Positions 44,592-54,526 are shown, numbered from the stretch's first letter. The stretch: DNA of 64,000 nucleotides from Acetanaerobacterium elongatum (GCF_900103835.1 NZ_FNID01000005.1:39866-103865); one strand, 5' to 3'. Numbers and translations are program-made. The notes: a model not told the origin generated them from the letters alone.

Positions 44592-44634
44592 CCCCTGAAA
44601 TCCGCTTGATTATGCGGATTTCAGGGGCTTTTTG
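44592..44634. terminator. Bidirectional terminator between yesN-type gene and guaA
   Basis: CCCCTGAAATCCGC pairs with GCGGATTTCAGGGG (14 bp), followed by TTTTT on the plus strand; serves both convergent transcripts. Confidence 0.85.
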
Positions 44635-44637
44635 CGA

Positions 44638-46170
44638 TTATTCCCACTCAATCGTCGCCGGTGGCTTAGAGGTGATATCATAAACGATTCGGTTGATACT
44701 GCGCACCTCGTTAATAATGCGATTCGAAATCTTCTCCAGCACGTCATAGGGTATCCTCGCCCAGTCGGCGGTCATGAAGTCGCTGGTGGTCACGCCGCGC
44801 AGAGCCAGTGTGTAATCGTAGGTGCGGCCATCACCCATTACGCCCACCGAGCGCATGGAGGTAAGCACCGCAAAGTACTGGTGAATATCGCGGTTTAAGC
44901 CCGCCGCTGCTATCTCCTCACGGAAGATGGCATCGGCGTCGCGCAGGATGTCGAGCTTCTCCTTGGTAATATCGCCGATTACGCGGATGGCAAGGCCCGG
45001 GCCTGGGAACGGCTGACGCCAAACCAGCGTGTCGGGCAGACCGAGCTCGGTGCCAAGCGCGCGAACCTCATCCTTAAACAGCATGCGCAGGGGCTCTACA
45101 ATCTCTTTAAAATCAACGAAGTCGGGCAGACCGCCTACGTTGTGGTGGCTTTTGATTACGGCGGCATCGCCAAGGCCGGATTCAATCACGTCCGGGTAGA
45201 TGGTGCCCTGTGCCAGATAATCCACCTTGCCTATCTTCTTGGCCTCTTCCTCAAATACGCGGATAAACTCCTCGCCGATAATCTTGCGCTTGGTTTCGGG
45301 GTCGCTTACCCCGGCAAGCCTTGCCAAAAAGCGCGCTTCGGCATTTACACGAACAAAGTTGATGTCTTTGTTGCCGAATACCGCCTCAATCTCATCGCCC
45401 TCGTTTTTGCGCATCAGGCCATGGTCTACAAAGATGCAGGTGAGGTTCTTCCCTGCCGCCTTGGAAAGCAGCGCCGCGGCTACCGAGCTGTCTACCCCGC
45501 CGGAAAGCGCCAGCAGCACCTTGCCGCCCGCAAGCTTGCTTTCAAGCGCTTGAATCGCGGTGCGGGCGTAGTTTTCCATCGACCAGTCGCCCGTGCAGCC
45601 GCATACAAGGTATAAAAAGTTATGCAGAATCTCGGTGCCGTGCTCCGAGTGGTTTACCTCAGGGTGAAGCTGTATTCCGTAGAATTTCTTATCGGGGTTC
45701 TCCATCGCCGCTACGGGACAGCCCTTTGTGGATGCGCAAACGCGGAAGCCCTCCGGCAGCTTGGCCACAAAATCGGTATGGCTCATCCATGATATGGCGT
45801 TGCGGGGCAGCCCCTTGAATAGCAGGCTGTCGGTATCGTATTCAATCTCAGTTTTACCGTATTCACGCGTAGCACCCGATTCCACCCTGCCACCCAACTG
45901 GTAAGCCATCAGGTGGATGCCGTAGCAGATGCCTAAAATCGGAACGCCAAGCTTATAGATTTCCTCTGAACAATGCGGAGAATCGTCGAGATAAGCGCTG
46001 TTCGGCCCTCCGGTAAAGATGATGCCGACCGGGTTTAATGCCTTAATCTCCTCCACAGGCGTTTTATAGGAGCGCACCTCACAGTACACACCGCATTCAC
46101 GCACGCGGCGTGCGATAAGCTGATTGTATTGTCCCCCGAAATCCAAAACCAAAACGAACTGATGTGCCAT
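44638..46170 (-). CDS. guaA: GMP synthase (glutamine-hydrolysing)
   Basis: Converts XMP to GMP. 510 aa. N-terminal class I glutamine amidotransferase: [15 protein letters not shown] with the nucleophile Cys, [11 protein letters not shown] with His and Glu. The ATP pyrophosphatase domain has [11 protein letters not shown], then [27 protein letters not shown] and the C-terminal dimer region ending KPPATIEWE. Single gene on the minus strand, splitting two plus-strand sugar groups. GAGGGATG precedes ATG 46170. Confidence 0.97.
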   Translation of the reverse strand: MAHQFVLVLDFGGQYNQLIARRVRECGVYCEVRSYKTPVEEIKALNPVGIIFTGGPNSAYLDDSPHCSEEIYKLGVPILGICYGIHLMAYQLGGRVESGATREYGKTEIEYDTDSLLFKGLPRNAISWMSHTDFVAKLPEGFRVCASTKGCPVAAMENPDKKFYGIQLHPEVNHSEHGTEILHNFLYLVCGCTGDWSMENYARTAIQALESKLAGGKVLLALSGGVDSSVAAALLSKAAGKNLTCIFVDHGLMRKNEGDEIEAVFGNKDINFVRVNAEARFLARLAGVSDPETKRKIIGEEFIRVFEEEAKKIGKVDYLAQGTIYPDVIESGLGDAAVIKSHHNVGGLPDFVDFKEIVEPLRMLFKDEVRALGTELGLPDTLVWRQPFPGPGLAIRVIGDITKEKLDILRDADAIFREEIAAAGLNRDIHQYFAVLTSMRSVGVMGDGRTYDYTLALRGVTTSDFMTADWARIPYDVLEKISNRIINEVRSINRIVYDITSKPPATIEWE

Positions 46171-46226
46171 CTACTACATCCCTCTGCTCTCATTAGTTTC
46201 TCAGTAATCCTGCGGCAAATACTATT

Positions 46227-46255
46227 ATTTTAAGCTGTTGTTTCTGCCGGAACAA
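46227..46255 (-). promoter_or_regulatory. Promoter of guaA
   Basis: Minus strand TTGTTC (46250-46255), 17-nt spacer, TAAAAT (46227-46232). The leader is about 50 nt, too short to contain a purine riboswitch. Confidence 0.5.
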
Positions 46256-46465
46256 GTGAAGAGTTATCCCACTCACTAACGTACTACTACCATTGTGCCA
46301 TTTCTGCTTAAAAAATGCAAGTATACGCGGGTATCCTTATAATTTTTAGGGAGTTGCTTAAAACAGGGTAACATAACGGGCAAAGAACTGTAAAAAATAG
46401 TGATGAAGGCCCTGTTTGCAGGCTGAAGGAACCGGGCAGGTTCAGAAAGGAAGTTGGAGAGCTCT

Positions 46466-47392
46466 ATGCGTATCTGCAGAGCAGCCGCGGCACTGGTCAT
46501 AGTCTTATTGCTGCTTACGGCTCCGACAGCGGCATTGACCGCACAAGGTGAAAAAGAGAACTTTGCACCGAAGGTAAACTCCAAGCAATGTATAACCCTA
46601 AAAAATGTTCCGATCTGGGGTTACATTGAGCAATATGACCCGAATGGGGACAAAACCGAGCTGCTGCTCGTAAAAAGCCCGGAGTATGGGAATGTCACGC
46701 TCTACGGCAGTACCTTTATCTATAAACCCTACCCCGATATAACCGGAGCAGACAGCTTTATAGTTGCGGCAAAGGATAGTGTTGGAAACCTTTCGGGTAA
46801 TGCCGGGATATCGGTTACCATACAGGATAACAACTGGGACGCCGGTTACTGTGATATGAAAAGCAGCCCCGCTCAATACAGTGCTATTATGCTCACAAAA
46901 AGCAGTATCTTAAGCGGCGAACGTATCGGCACCGCAGATTTTTTTAAGCCTAAGAGCGTGGTCGGCAGCGGTGAGTACCTGGTAATGCTGCTCGCGGCTA
47001 TGGGTACCAAGGAAGACCTGGCGCCCTGCGTAAGCACCGGTTTAGAGAATGACCATGAAATTCAGCTATGGCTAAAGCCTTATGTACAGTATGCAAGTAA
47101 GTTGGGGATCATCTCCGGCAATGCATTTGAACCCGATAAGCTTTTAACGAAATGTGAAGCCGTTACCCTTACAGCAAAAGCCGCAGGGATGAAGGATGTA
47201 TATACAAAACCGATGTACATTAAGGATGTGGGGCGTATTCCGGCAAAAGACCTGCAGAGCTACATCAACCTTGCAGCTTACGGAATGCTGAACCTTTACG
47301 ATGGATATGCAAGGCCGGATGAGCCTTTTACCCGTGCAGACGCGGCCGACTTGCTGTGGCAGCTATACTGCTATAAACAGCGTATTAAGTAA
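46466..47392 (+). CDS. Secreted protein with SLH-type C-terminal region
   Basis: A 308-aa exported protein. Signal peptide MRICRAAAALVIVLLLL with cleavage near APTAALTA. Residues about 35-120 look like a cadherin/Ig-like repeat: GYIEQYDPNGDKTELL, NVTLYGSTFIYKPYPDITGADSFI. The C-terminal half contains SLH-like segments: YVQYASKLGIISG, LTKCEAVTLTAKAAGM, YINLAAYGMLNLYDGYARPDEPFTRADAADLL. Function is probably surface attachment by the SLH-like part. ATG 46466 gives the clean signal peptide; an in-frame TTG is 12 nt upstream. Confidence 0.75.
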   Translation: MRICRAAAALVIVLLLLTAPTAALTAQGEKENFAPKVNSKQCITLKNVPIWGYIEQYDPNGDKTELLLVKSPEYGNVTLYGSTFIYKPYPDITGADSFIVAAKDSVGNLSGNAGISVTIQDNNWDAGYCDMKSSPAQYSAIMLTKSSILSGERIGTADFFKPKSVVGSGEYLVMLLAAMGTKEDLAPCVSTGLENDHEIQLWLKPYVQYASKLGIISGNAFEPDKLLTKCEAVTLTAKAAGMKDVYTKPMYIKDVGRIPAKDLQSYINLAAYGMLNLYDGYARPDEPFTRADAADLLWQLYCYKQRIK

Positions 47393-47407
47393 TATTTGGA
47401 ATTTCAT

Positions 47408-47458
47408 AAGCCCGCCCTCAAAGGTCGTTTAGTGGTCTACTTGAGGGCGGGCTTTTTG
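47408..47458 (+). terminator. Intrinsic terminator after the SLH-type gene
   Basis: AAGCCCGCCCTCAA pairs with TTGAGGGCGGGCTT (14 bp) around a 19-nt loop, then TTTTT. Confidence 0.85.
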
Positions 47459-47602
47459 CTGCTGGTTGGTATATTTTTTTGTTGCATTTTCTTGCACTTG
47501 AATGCGGATAAGATTTTAAACCATAAGGCAATTTCGTTTATTTTTAATAAAACTGCCCCGTGGTAAGATATGCCTGTGATATAAAGGATCCCCGTTTAGG
47601 CG

Positions 47603-47633
47603 GCATAAGCTGTTGTAACCCGGCGGCTTATGC
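47603..47633 (+). promoter_or_regulatory. Hairpin in the leader of the LplB-like operon
   Basis: GCATAAGC pairs with GCTTATGC (8 bp) about 40 nt before the first permease start. No T-run; role unknown. Confidence 0.35.
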
Positions 47634-47674
47634 ATTGCAAGCCACAGCAACACATACGAAAGGAGAAATCTATA

Positions 47675-48661
47675 GTGAAGGCGACAGCCGAAGCAGCAAA
47701 ACCTGCGTCAAGGGCGCCGGTAACTGCGGGCCGAGGCAACAGATTCTCAAAGGGCTTAAAAAGTAATTTGCCGTTCTTTTTGATGATGCTGCCCGGTGTG
47801 ATTGTACTGATCATCAACAACTATATCCCGATGATCGGCGTATTGTTACCGTTTAAGAAGTACAAATTTGAAAACGGTTTTTTCCAAAGTATCTTTAACA
47901 GCGAGTGGGTTGGGCTTGACAACTTTAAGTTCTTATTCTCCTCCCCAAATATCCTGCAGGCTACAAGAAATACGGTATTATACAACCTTGTATTCATAGC
48001 TCTGCAAATTATTATCCCTGTTGTAATTGCAATAGCCCTGACCGAAATGTGGCATAAGGGCTTGTCAAGATTCTTTCAAAGCGCACTTTTCCTGCCTTAT
48101 TTCCTTTCATGGATTATCGTAAGTTATCTGGCATACTCGTTTTTAAGCTACGATAGCGGCTTTATTAATGGCATATTCAAGATTCTAGGGCTTGAAAAGG
48201 TGAACTGGTATTACGAGGTCGGCGCGTGGCCGTTCTTTATTGTTTTCTTTCAGGTGTGGAAATACTGCGGCTACAACATTGTTATTTTCATAGCAACCAT
48301 CTCCGGTATCAGTGACGATTATTATGAGGCTGCAACGTTGGACGGCGCTACAAAGTTCCAACAGGTTCGCTACATAACCCTGCCGATGCTAAAAACAGTT
48401 ATAATTATCACCACTTTGTTTGCGGTAGGTAAGATATTTAACTCTGATTTCGGTCTGTTCTTTAGTGTTCCAAGAAATATCGGTGCCCTGTACCCTGTTA
48501 CAAATACAATTGATACCCTGGTTTATATCATGCTTAGAAACTCCAACAACGTAGGTATGACTGCCGCTGCAAGCCTGTATCAGGCGGTTGTGGGCTGTAT
48601 TACAGTATTCATTGCCAACGGTATTGTGAGAAAGTTTGATAAAGAACAGGCACTGTTCTAA
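47675..48661 (+). CDS. LplB/YtcP-group sugar ABC permease
   Basis: A 328-aa permease of the LplB subgroup. Six membrane segments begin at about residue 32 (LPFFLMMLPGVIVLIINNYIPM). The EAA loop is DDYYEAATLDGATKFQQVRYITLPML. SPNILQATRNTVLYNL and FKKYKFENGFFQSIFNSEWVGLDNF are typical for the subgroup. GTG 47675 has AAAGGAG 9 nt upstream; the longer frame has no SD. First gene of a three-gene importer without ATPase. Confidence 0.92.
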   Translation: MKATAEAAKPASRAPVTAGRGNRFSKGLKSNLPFFLMMLPGVIVLIINNYIPMIGVLLPFKKYKFENGFFQSIFNSEWVGLDNFKFLFSSPNILQATRNTVLYNLVFIALQIIIPVVIAIALTEMWHKGLSRFFQSALFLPYFLSWIIVSYLAYSFLSYDSGFINGIFKILGLEKVNWYYEVGAWPFFIVFFQVWKYCGYNIVIFIATISGISDDYYEAATLDGATKFQQVRYITLPMLKTVIIITTLFAVGKIFNSDFGLFFSVPRNIGALYPVTNTIDTLVYIMLRNSNNVGMTAAASLYQAVVGCITVFIANGIVRKFDKEQALF

Positions 48662-48674
48662 CGGGGGTACAGAA

Positions 48675-49577
48675 ATGAAAATTAAAAGTCCTGGTATTAA
48701 TAAAATATCCTTCGGCAGTAATGTGTTTCTGACTGTCTTGTTTATAATTATAACCATTCTTTGTCTGGCTCCGATACTCTTAGTAATCATGATTTCACTG
48801 ACAGACGAAAGAACTATTCTGCAAAACGGTTATAGCTTTTTGCCGCAAAAGTTCAGTGTTCAGTCTTATCAGTATCTGCTAAAGGGCGGAAGCCTGATTA
48901 TGAATGCTTACGGTGTATCAATTATCGTTGCAATAATCGGTACAGTTTTAAGTTTGCTAACCATCACCCTGTATGCCTACCCGCTTTCGAGGAACGATTT
49001 TAAGTACAAAGGCTTCTTTGCATTTCTAGCCTATTTTACAACCATTTTTGGCGGCGGCCTTGTTCCATGGGTTATGGTTTACAACCAGCTGTTGCCTATC
49101 GCAAATAGCATTTGGGTTCTGATTTTTCCAATGCTGATCAATGCGTGGTATGTGATCATCATGCGTACCTTTATAAAAACGACCGTACCGGAAGCGATTA
49201 TTGAATCGGCCAGAATTGACGGTGCGGGCGAGTTCAAAACATTGTTTGCAATCGTACTGCCACTATGCAAAGCCGGACTTGCAACCATAGGCTTGTTCGC
49301 GATGCTGGGTTATTGGAACGACTGGTACTTACCCCTGTTATTTGTTACCGATAAAAAGGTCTATAACATTCAGTACTTAATGTACCAGACCTTGCAGAAT
49401 ATTCAGTTCCTAAGCACCACAACCATTGGTAACGCCTCGGATATTGCTGCTTCTTTACCCAGTGAGGGTGCAAGAATGGCGATTGCGGTACTCTCTATCG
49501 GACCGATTATCTTCGCATACCCCTTCTTCCAAGGTTATTTCGTAAAAGGCCTGACCATAGGCGCAGTAAAGGGATGA
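48675..49577 (+). CDS. LplC/YtcP-type carbohydrate ABC permease
   Basis: A 300-aa permease with six hydrophobic segments. EAA loop PEAIIESARIDGAGEFKTLFAIVLPLCKAGLA; conserved end FFQGYFVKGLTIGAVKG. ATG 48675 follows GGGGGT, 13 nt after the stop of the first permease. It forms the membrane pore with the preceding subunit. Confidence 0.92.
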   Translation: MKIKSPGINKISFGSNVFLTVLFIIITILCLAPILLVIMISLTDERTILQNGYSFLPQKFSVQSYQYLLKGGSLIMNAYGVSIIVAIIGTVLSLLTITLYAYPLSRNDFKYKGFFAFLAYFTTIFGGGLVPWVMVYNQLLPIANSIWVLIFPMLINAWYVIIMRTFIKTTVPEAIIESARIDGAGEFKTLFAIVLPLCKAGLATIGLFAMLGYWNDWYLPLLFVTDKKVYNIQYLMYQTLQNIQFLSTTTIGNASDIAASLPSEGARMAIAVLSIGPIIFAYPFFQGYFVKGLTIGAVKG

Positions 49578-49625
49578 ACCCGGTTTTATCCGGCTTCATA
49601 TATAATTTTAGCAGGAGGTTATAAA

Positions 49626-51182
49626 ATGCTAAAGGCAAAGAGAATTCTTAGTGTAGCCCTTGTTTTATGTCTTGCAGTATCAATGGTACTTACCGGCTGT
49701 TCTACCACTCCGGCAGCTGCTCCCAGCGGTTCTGAATCCGCTGCGGCTTCCAGTGCGGCAGACAGCGCGGCCGCTCCCTCCGCAGCTAGCGGCGAAGACG
49801 TTAAGCTGAATGTTTGGTATGTTGGTACCGCTCAGGATCAGGGGGACCGTGTTGAGCAGGCTCTCAACAAATACCTGAAAGAGACCCTGAAGTCTAACAT
49901 TCAAGTTAACCTTGAAGAGCTTGGCTGGAACCCCGATTACACCACAAAGGTAAACAACGCTCTCTCCACCGGTCAGGATGTTGACCTTGTGTTCACCTCT
50001 AACTGGGCCGCAAATGTCCAGCAGAATGCAATGGACGGTTACTTTGTTGAGCTTTCCAACTACTTAGCACAGTACCCTGATATTGAAAAGATTCTGGGTA
50101 CCGACTTCCTCAACAGCGCAAAGATTGACGGTAAAATATTCGCTCTGCCCTGCAACAAAGAGCACTTCCACTCCTGGGGCATGCTGCTTAGAAAAGACCT
50201 TGTTGATAAGTACAAGGTTGATGTTACCAAGATTAAGACCATGAAGGATTTGGAGCCTATCTATGACCAGATTCTGAAGGGTGAACCCGGAATTACCCCT
50301 ATCGCCATGGAAGGCTTTGATGTACCTGGCTACAAGCTGCTTGACTGGGATAACATCAGCGATGATGATGTTCCCGGTGCAATGTATCCTTCCACCGACA
50401 ACTCCAAGACCAAGATTATTAACCAGCTTACCGCTCCTGAAAGCGTTGCGGTATACAAGCTTATGAAGGAGTACCTGAAGAAAGGCTATATCAGTCCTGA
50501 TGCAGCTTCTGCCGACGGTGTTTCCAATCTGCTGAAAACCGGTAAATATTTCAGCGCCGTTCAGTCCCTCAAGCCCGGTAAGGATGCCGAGATGACCGCT
50601 TCCACCGGCATTGAATATGTTCAGGCTCAGATGACCCCCGACTATTGCACCAACCGTGAGAACACCGGTGCTATGATGGCTATCACCAAGCAGAGCAAGC
50701 ATCCCGATGAAGCCATGAAGTTCCTCTCTCTTCTCTATACCGATGCTAATGTACTTAACTACATCATCTACGGTGAGAAGGATAAGGATTATACCGTAAA
50801 CGCCGACGGCACCATTACACTGGTTTCAGGTTCCGGTTATGCTTCTGGAAACGGATGGAGAATGGGCAACCAGCTCACCACCCTCCGCTTAAGCTTTGAG
50901 GCTGCTGATAAGTATGAGCAGTGGGATAAGCTGAACAAATCTGCTCCCTCTCTTTACAGCGTAGGCTTCATGTTTAATAAGTCTAACAATGACATTCAGA
51001 CTCAGGTTGCTAACTGCAAGGCAGTTACCCAGGAATACTTCAGAACTTTGCTTTCCGGTCAGTCTAAGGACGTTGACAAGGACGTTGCAGCTATGGATGC
51101 TAAGTTCAAGACTGCTGGCGTTGATAAGCTCCTTGCCGAGATGCAGAAGCAGTTCGACGAATGGGCTAAGGCTAAGAAATAA
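49626..51182 (+). CDS. LplA-type sugar-binding lipoprotein
   Basis: A 518-aa solute-binding lipoprotein. Signal peptide with lipobox SMVLTGCS (Cys at about 25), Ala/Ser-rich linker to about 57, then a large two-lobe domain: KLNVWYVGTAQDQG, DVDLVFTSNWAANVQQNAMDGYFVELS, FALPCNKEHFHSWGMLLRKDLVDKY. The size and the internal DUF3502-like C-terminal part (RLSFEAADKYEQWDKLN) place it in the LplA/YtcQ group. Last gene of its operon; codon use is more biased here than in neighbours, consistent with high expression. Confidence 0.9.
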   Translation: MLKAKRILSVALVLCLAVSMVLTGCSTTPAAAPSGSESAAASSAADSAAAPSAASGEDVKLNVWYVGTAQDQGDRVEQALNKYLKETLKSNIQVNLEELGWNPDYTTKVNNALSTGQDVDLVFTSNWAANVQQNAMDGYFVELSNYLAQYPDIEKILGTDFLNSAKIDGKIFALPCNKEHFHSWGMLLRKDLVDKYKVDVTKIKTMKDLEPIYDQILKGEPGITPIAMEGFDVPGYKLLDWDNISDDDVPGAMYPSTDNSKTKIINQLTAPESVAVYKLMKEYLKKGYISPDAASADGVSNLLKTGKYFSAVQSLKPGKDAEMTASTGIEYVQAQMTPDYCTNRENTGAMMAITKQSKHPDEAMKFLSLLYTDANVLNYIIYGEKDKDYTVNADGTITLVSGSGYASGNGWRMGNQLTTLRLSFEAADKYEQWDKLNKSAPSLYSVGFMFNKSNNDIQTQVANCKAVTQEYFRTLLSGQSKDVDKDVAAMDAKFKTAGVDKLLAEMQKQFDEWAKAKK

Positions 51183-51234
51183 GCCCAGTTTTAACTATCG
51201 CGGGTTACATTTTTCATAGATTTTCTTCTTCGAG

Positions 51235-51272
51235 GCAAACGCCGTCGCGGGTAACTGCGGCGGCATTTGTCT
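51235..51272 (+). terminator. Intrinsic terminator after the LplA-type gene
   Basis: AAACGCCG-T-CGC pairs with GCG-G-CGGCATTT, about 55 nt after the stop. Confidence 0.6.
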
Positions 51273-51289
51273 ATTAATCCAATAAAAGC

Positions 51290-51324
51290 AATGAGCTTCC
51301 CTTCTAAACAAAGGGAAGCTCATT
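51290..51324 (-). terminator. Terminator of the YqeY gene
   Basis: AATGAGCTTCCCTT pairs with AAGGGAAGCTCATT (14 bp) directly downstream of the minus-strand gene. Confidence 0.75.
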
Positions 51325-51340
51325 TAATTACAGTAATTGT

Positions 51341-51790
51341 TTAGCCCACCAGGTATGTGCCCAGCAGCTCGCTTACCTTGGCACCGTCTGCCTTGCCTTT
51401 TACCAGCGGCATCAGCTCGCGCATGATAATACCCTTATCCTTCGGAGCCGGGGCAGAAATGCCGAGCTTTGCAAGTACGCCCTCAATCGCGGCCCGAATA
51501 GCCTGTTCGTCCATCTGCTCGGGCAAATAGGCGCTGAGCACCTTTATTTTAAAGGCACATTCATCGATAATGTCGGTTCTGTCCTTCGGGGCAGCCTCCA
51601 TCGTTTCCTTCGTCTGCTTGAGCTCCTTTGCAATAATGGCGAATTCCTCTTCCTGCGTTAAATCCGCGCGCTTTTTAATTACACCGTCTTTCAGTGCGGC
51701 AAGCAGGCTTGAAAGCACGTCTTTCAGCTGTGTATCCTTCTCCTTCATTGCCGCCATCATACGCGCGCGTACTGTATCTACCATTGCCAT
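51341..51790 (-). CDS. GatB/YqeY-domain protein
   Basis: A 149-aa helical protein of the YqeY family, related to the tail domain of GatB (tRNA amidotransferase). VRARMMAAMKEKDTQLKDVLSSLLAALK start, EEEFAIIAKELKQTKET, AYLPEQMDEQAI and DKGIIMRELMPLVKGKADG are family hallmarks. In GatB this domain contacts tRNA; the free-standing role is not established. SD GGAGTGA precedes ATG 51790. Single-gene unit. Confidence 0.92.
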   Translation of the reverse strand: MAMVDTVRARMMAAMKEKDTQLKDVLSSLLAALKDGVIKKRADLTQEEEFAIIAKELKQTKETMEAAPKDRTDIIDECAFKIKVLSAYLPEQMDEQAIRAAIEGVLAKLGISAPAPKDKGIIMRELMPLVKGKADGAKVSELLGTYLVG

Positions 51791-52036
51791 GGTTTTATCA
51801 CTCCAATTTTATAGGTTTAGAATCTGTATTTATCTTACTACAAAGCGAAAAGAGAAACAACCCAAAAGTCCATAGGCTTTAGTGCTAATTCTTATTTCGC
51901 TGTTTAATTCGGCACAAGCATAGTACTGAGTGTCGGCCTCACATCTGCGAAACGGCGTGATTTAATGGGATTTAAGTATAGAATGATTCTTTTTTAACCG
52001 GTTGTAAAATATACTATGATGAAAGGACTGATGGCG

Positions 52037-52672
52037 GTGAATAATCATTACCCGTTTGAGCTCGTTCCTCTGCCCTACGCTTATGATGCGCTGGAGCCGT
52101 ATATTGATGCCGAAACAATGGCGCTGCACCACGACAAGCACCTGAGAACCTACGTTGACAACCTGAACACCGTGCTTTCCGGCTGCCCGCCGTTACAGGA
52201 TATGACTCTGGAAGAGCTTGTTGCCTGCAGCGATCGGCTACCCGATCAGATACGTGAAAAGGTTAAAAATAATGCCGGCGGGGTTTATAACCACAACCTA
52301 TACTTTAGTCTGATGTCTCCCGCCTCAAAATTACCGCAATCCGGCAACTTGTACGACGCCATTATACGCTGCTTCGGCTCGTTCGATGAGTTTAAAAAAC
52401 GTCTGCTTGCTACGGCACTGGCACGGTTCGGTTCCGGCTACGCATGGCTTGCAACCTTTGCCAACGGCAGGCTGACGGTGGTAAGCACCGCTAATCAAGA
52501 TGTTGTTACCGCCGCAGGCCTATGCCCCATTCTGCTGGTGGATGTTTGGGAACACGCATATTATCTAAGATATCAAAACCGCAGGGCCGAATACCTTGAA
52601 AACTGGTTTCAGGTAATAAACTGGCCTGCTGCTCAACTAAACTATTACAATTGCTTTTGCAGAAGACTATAA
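52037..52672 (+). CDS. Fe/Mn superoxide dismutase
   Basis: Detoxifies superoxide. About 211 aa. Metal ligands are seen in TMALHHDKH (first His), VYNHNLYF (His), and DVWEHAYY (Asp and His). The gateway residues H (in DKH) and Y (RTYVDN) are present, and GSGYAWLA contains the conserved Trp. GTG 52037 is preceded by AAAGGA with 9-nt spacing; ATG 52031 and 52016 are in frame, so the start is uncertain. No catalase or desulfoferrodoxin gene is near. A feature of aerotolerance in an otherwise anaerobic gene set. Confidence 0.92.
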   Translation: MNNHYPFELVPLPYAYDALEPYIDAETMALHHDKHLRTYVDNLNTVLSGCPPLQDMTLEELVACSDRLPDQIREKVKNNAGGVYNHNLYFSLMSPASKLPQSGNLYDAIIRCFGSFDEFKKRLLATALARFGSGYAWLATFANGRLTVVSTANQDVVTAAGLCPILLVDVWEHAYYLRYQNRRAEYLENWFQVINWPAAQLNYYNCFCRRL

Positions 52673-52758
52673 CAGAAGAAGAATGTTATACTATATTGAC
52701 AGGGATACAGCGATATAATATACTAAAATAGTAGAATACTTAAAAAGGAAGGATGCTT

Positions 52759-53052
52759 ATGGATTTTAAATACGAAGAGGGACGTATCTATTATACAGAC
52801 GATAACGGAAAGCTGCTGGCAGAGGTAACCTACCCCGCCGTTTCTTCTAAGGTTGCAGAGATTAACCACACCTTCGTTGACGACTCCCTACGGGGGCAGG
52901 GCATTGCGGGGCAGCTTTTGAAGGCGTGTGCCGAGAAGCTGAGAAGCGAAGGAAGACGCGCCATTCCAAGCTGTTCCTACGCCAAAGGCTGGTTTGAAAA
53001 GAATAAGGATTACAGCGATGTTAATGCCGAAAATGCTGAACGATCAAAGTAA
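52759..53052 (+). CDS. Small GNAT-like acetyltransferase (YidJ type)
   Basis: A 97-aa protein of the short GNAT type: FKYEEGRIYYTDDNGKLLAEVTYP, NHTFVDDSLRGQGIAGQLLKACAEKLR (acetyl-CoA loop RGQGIAG), AIPSCSYAKGWFEKNKDY at the end. Such single-lobe GNATs lack the N-terminal substrate region, and their acceptors are generally unknown. ATG 52759 has GGAAGG 6 nt upstream. About 85 nt after the SOD gene; a possible promoter-like AT-rich run lies between, so co-transcription is uncertain. Confidence 0.85.
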   Translation: MDFKYEEGRIYYTDDNGKLLAEVTYPAVSSKVAEINHTFVDDSLRGQGIAGQLLKACAEKLRSEGRRAIPSCSYAKGWFEKNKDYSDVNAENAERSK

Positions 53053-53066
53053 AGTTATAATATTTT

Positions 53067-53094
53067 AAGCGGCAGAGCTGAAGTTCCGCCGCTT
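53067..53094 (+). terminator. Hairpin terminator between convergent genes
   Basis: AAGCGGC pairs with GCCGCTT; weak tail, probably bidirectional. Confidence 0.5.
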
Positions 53095-53115
53095 GATTAT
53101 ACCTAAAGGTTTAGA

Positions 53116-53460
53116 TTATTCTGTTTTAAAAACAACGGTAAGCAGCATCTTAAACGGTGTAACGGCTTTCAGTGCATGAGGGATTCCTGCAGGCATTACA
53201 ATAGTCTGCCCCTCACCTACCGTAAAGGTATTATCGCCGATGGTAATCTCTGCATTTCCATCAAACAGCACAACCATTGCATCTCCCTCCGACCGGTGAG
53301 AGCTGATCTCTTCACCCTTATCAAAGGCAAACAGGGTAATACTTACCGCTTTGTTTTGAGCAAGCGTACGGCTGACTACCTGCCCCGGCTGGCAGCTTAC
53401 CAGCTCCTTAAGGGCGAGCGGTGCTTCAAAGTCGATATTCTTCAGATAGTGACTGCTCAT
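53116..53460 (-). CDS. Cupin-domain protein
   Basis: A 114-aa cupin. The first motif is unusual: the ISSHRSEGDAMVVLFDG region keeps one His and the Glu-like acid position, and MPAGIPHALKAV contains the last His. 22 nt after the aldo/keto reductase gene, in one operon. Role unknown; similar small cupins are often annotated as 'cupin domain, phosphomannose isomerase-like'. Confidence 0.85.
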   Translation of the reverse strand: MSSHYLKNIDFEAPLALKELVSCQPGQVVSRTLAQNKAVSITLFAFDKGEEISSHRSEGDAMVVLFDGNAEITIGDNTFTVGEGQTIVMPAGIPHALKAVTPFKMLLTVVFKTE

Positions 53461-53482
53461 TACTGTAAACCTCTTTTCTGTT

Positions 53483-54334
53483 TTAAAAATCGATATGCTC
53501 CGGGTCGGAACCGATTCTGCCGATACCCTTGAGGGCGTCGATTTTCAGCATATCCTCCTTCTGCAGCTCAAAACTGAACACATCGGCGTTTTGCCGGATA
53601 TGCTCAGCACCCGAAGCTTTTGGGAGTGGTACAATACCCTTTTGTAAAATCCAACGGATAGCAATCTGCGAAACCGATTTGCCGTATTTCTGCCCAAGCT
53701 CACGCAGAAGCGGCAGCTGGAAGATACGGCCCTGCATTAATGGGCTCCATGCCTCAACAAGAATATTGTTGTTTTTGCAAAAATCAGCAAGCTCCTGCTG
53801 GGGATATTCGGGGTGCAGCTCGACCTGGTTCACCATGGGCTTGATTTCACAGTCCTGCATAATCTCCTGCAGGTGATGAATTAAGAAGTTGCTTACGCCT
53901 ATGGCCTTTACCCTGCCCTCATTGTAAAGCCGCTCGAATGCGCGCCATGTTTCACGGTTCAGCTCCTGATAATCCTCCTTATGGTGCACCGGCACCGGCC
54001 AGTGGATGAGGTAAAGATCCACATACTCCATTTGAAGGAGGCTTAAGCTTTTTTCAAAGGCACGCAGGGTATTGTCGTAGCCGTGATCGCTGTTCCACAG
54101 CTTTGTTGTAATAAAAAGCCCCTCACGGGCTACCTCGCTTTCCCGCACCGCTTTACCGACACTCGCTTCGTTCTCATATGCCGAAGCTGTATCAATGTGC
54201 CGATAGCCGCAAGCGATTGCCTCTTTAATGTTGTTTACAGTCTCCTCATTATCGGGCATCTGCCATGTTCCGTAGCCGATGCATGGAATCCTTACGCCGT
54301 TGTGCAACGCATACTCGTCACCTAATCCTATCAC
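53483..54334 (-). CDS. Aldo/keto reductase (AKR5-like)
   Basis: NADPH-dependent carbonyl reductase, 283 aa. Catalytic tetrad: Asp in YRHIDTASAYENE (Tyr too), Lys in ITTKLWNSD, His in LYLIHWP. NQVELHPEYPQQEL, SPLMQGR and IPLPKASGAEHI form the cofactor site. Start GTG 54334 follows AAGGAGG by 8 nt. It heads the operon with the small cupin. The glyoxal/methylglyoxal or 2,5-diketogluconate-type substrates of AKR5 are possible, none proven. Confidence 0.92.
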   Translation of the reverse strand: MIGLGDEYALHNGVRIPCIGYGTWQMPDNEETVNNIKEAIACGYRHIDTASAYENEASVGKAVRESEVAREGLFITTKLWNSDHGYDNTLRAFEKSLSLLQMEYVDLYLIHWPVPVHHKEDYQELNRETWRAFERLYNEGRVKAIGVSNFLIHHLQEIMQDCEIKPMVNQVELHPEYPQQELADFCKNNNILVEAWSPLMQGRIFQLPLLRELGQKYGKSVSQIAIRWILQKGIVPLPKASGAEHIRQNADVFSFELQKEDMLKIDALKGIGRIGSDPEHIDF

Positions 54335-54526
54335 TAAAACATCCTCCTTGCAAAAACATTATTTTAAGGTATATTGCAACGTCCTTCTTTTAGTATAGCT
54401 AATCGGATTAAGATTAAGCATACAATACTAATCTCTTATTATAAGCTTTCAACGAGTCTTAACAAAATGCCATAAGTCCAAGCTCTTTGCTCCATTCTTC
54501 AGATGTTCTATAATTGAGATAAGTAT

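Noticed and set aside
46171..46465. Purine riboswitch in front of guaA
   Set aside because: The predicted leader is only about 50 nt and lacks the conserved three-way junction sequences.
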